Shown piece after piece: positions 63,340 to 64,000 of a stretch of 64,000 nt of DNA. Source of the DNA: Axinella damicornis (Eukaryota > Porifera > Demospongiae > Axinellida > Axinellidae); contig OZ007506.1 of NCBI GenBank assembly GCA_963931865.1, positions 19,503,853 to 19,567,852 on the forward strand. The letters run 5' to 3'. Each line of letters opens with the position of its first letter. Positions within the stretch are counted from its first letter, which is position 1. The notes under the pieces were generated by a model. The model made no database searches. It had not been told where the DNA came from and saw only the letters and a program-made list of their open reading frames with translations. The translations under genes and the position numbers were made by a program.

Positions 63340-64000
63340 CGCGCTGCCCCTGTCTTTGTCAGTGTCGCCGAGGAGGAAGAACGTTCATGGTACTCTAACA
63401 CGAGTTCGTCGAACAGCTGGTTCATTGAATTTGGATATTATTGTGCACGTGCAAGTGAAATTCGCTGATTTAAAATTTACGGTGATTGGCGAGCACACGA
63501 CGAATTCGAGTGCGTTACTATACTGGCCAACAGCAACGTAGACTTCATAAAGGTGCGTTCGCATTAATAATACTGTTGATGATATGGAATGCCAAATGTG
63601 ACAAAAAGCAGTTATTTTTGTCAACTGAATCGCTTCTCGATCTCCTGGACCCCGGGCGCGATTTAGCTATGAGATCGAAGTGCATATTTTGTGCAAGCAC
63701 AATTTCATTAACACAGTTATCCATATGCTGTCTAAAATCTCTCACAAAGTACTCTATAGCCTAGGTAGCAGGTGGATATGTAGTGAGTCTGAGTTGTAGA
63801 ACTCTTCTTGTATTGTATTTTCTCTGCCATCTTCTTCGCCATGCTCATTACACTGTTTTCAATGTGTCCATGGTCACACTTGCACTTTATTTTGAGCATT
63901 ATAGTAAGTCCACTTGATATTAGGGCTGATTACTAAGATTCCTCCAGAGAAAGTTATAGTACATAATATTATTTTGTATTAAACTGATTGTTGCAGCATA
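63340..64000 (+). other. 5' end of the third copy of the small + gene
   Basis: 63,530-64,000 matches 24,453-25,010: the non-coding exon ending ttcataaag|gtgcg (donor at 63,553), the intron, and the acceptor gattgttgcag at 63,996. The coding exon would start in the last bases of the window. This repeats the position of the small + gene within the TFII-I-like unit, so copy X probably continues beyond 64 kb. Confidence 0.7.

Overview
The window is eukaryotic. Genes are split by short spliceosomal introns with GT-AG borders, there is a nuclear tRNA-Tyr with an intron, and the DNA is dense in microsatellites, C/G homopolymers, small inverted-repeat transposons, LINE and SINE pieces and one intact Ty3/gypsy element. 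The recognisable genes (a TRIM with B-boxes, COS, FN3 and SPRY; PACRG; LYRM2; TPR-CHAT; TFII-I-like) point to an animal. A sponge or another early-branching marine invertebrate fits best, but this is inference and no species can be named.

Left part (1-15.8 kb): a class C-I TRIM E3 ligase gene on + (928-9,499, 5' end outside the window) with two apparent frame breaks; LYRM2 on - (10,207-11,081); and PACRG on + (11,250-15,790). LYRM2 and PACRG are head-to-head across 168 bp. PACRG intron 3 holds a tRNA-Tyr gene, a decayed tRNA-Tyr copy and a TTAA-flanked transposon.

Right part (16-64 kb): three tandem copies, all on -, of a gene that I reconstruct from phase-matched exons. Its product would carry an atypical homeodomain, an HMG-box, a TFII-I-type N-terminal region, one TFII-I (GTF2I) repeat and a short C-terminal tail. 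Copy Z (16.5-41.4 kb) is damaged. Its homeodomain exon has lost its donor, its TFII-I exon carries a 19-bp deletion, a 4.6-kb gypsy element sits in its last intron and a 7.8-kb repeat array sits in its large intron. Copy Y (43.3-57.1 kb) looks intact. Only the last two exons of copy X (58.2-59.6 kb) are in the window. The first exon proposed for Y lies on a duplicated piece of PACRG exon 4 read in another frame.

A small + strand gene, possibly membrane-anchored, sits in the large intron of each copy (25.0 kb, 49.3 kb, and starting at 64.0 kb). A decayed TPR-CHAT gene (60.3-62.6 kb) is split by a transposon with 5-bp target duplications.

The array at 26.7-34.6 kb is the strangest object. It has about 14 direct units followed by two inverted ones. 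The long units carry two short ATG reading frames, each ending exactly at a GTGAGT splice donor. Comparing paralogous copies gives empty sites for several insertions (gypsy, SINE, hAT-like elements), so their relative order can be read from the sequence.
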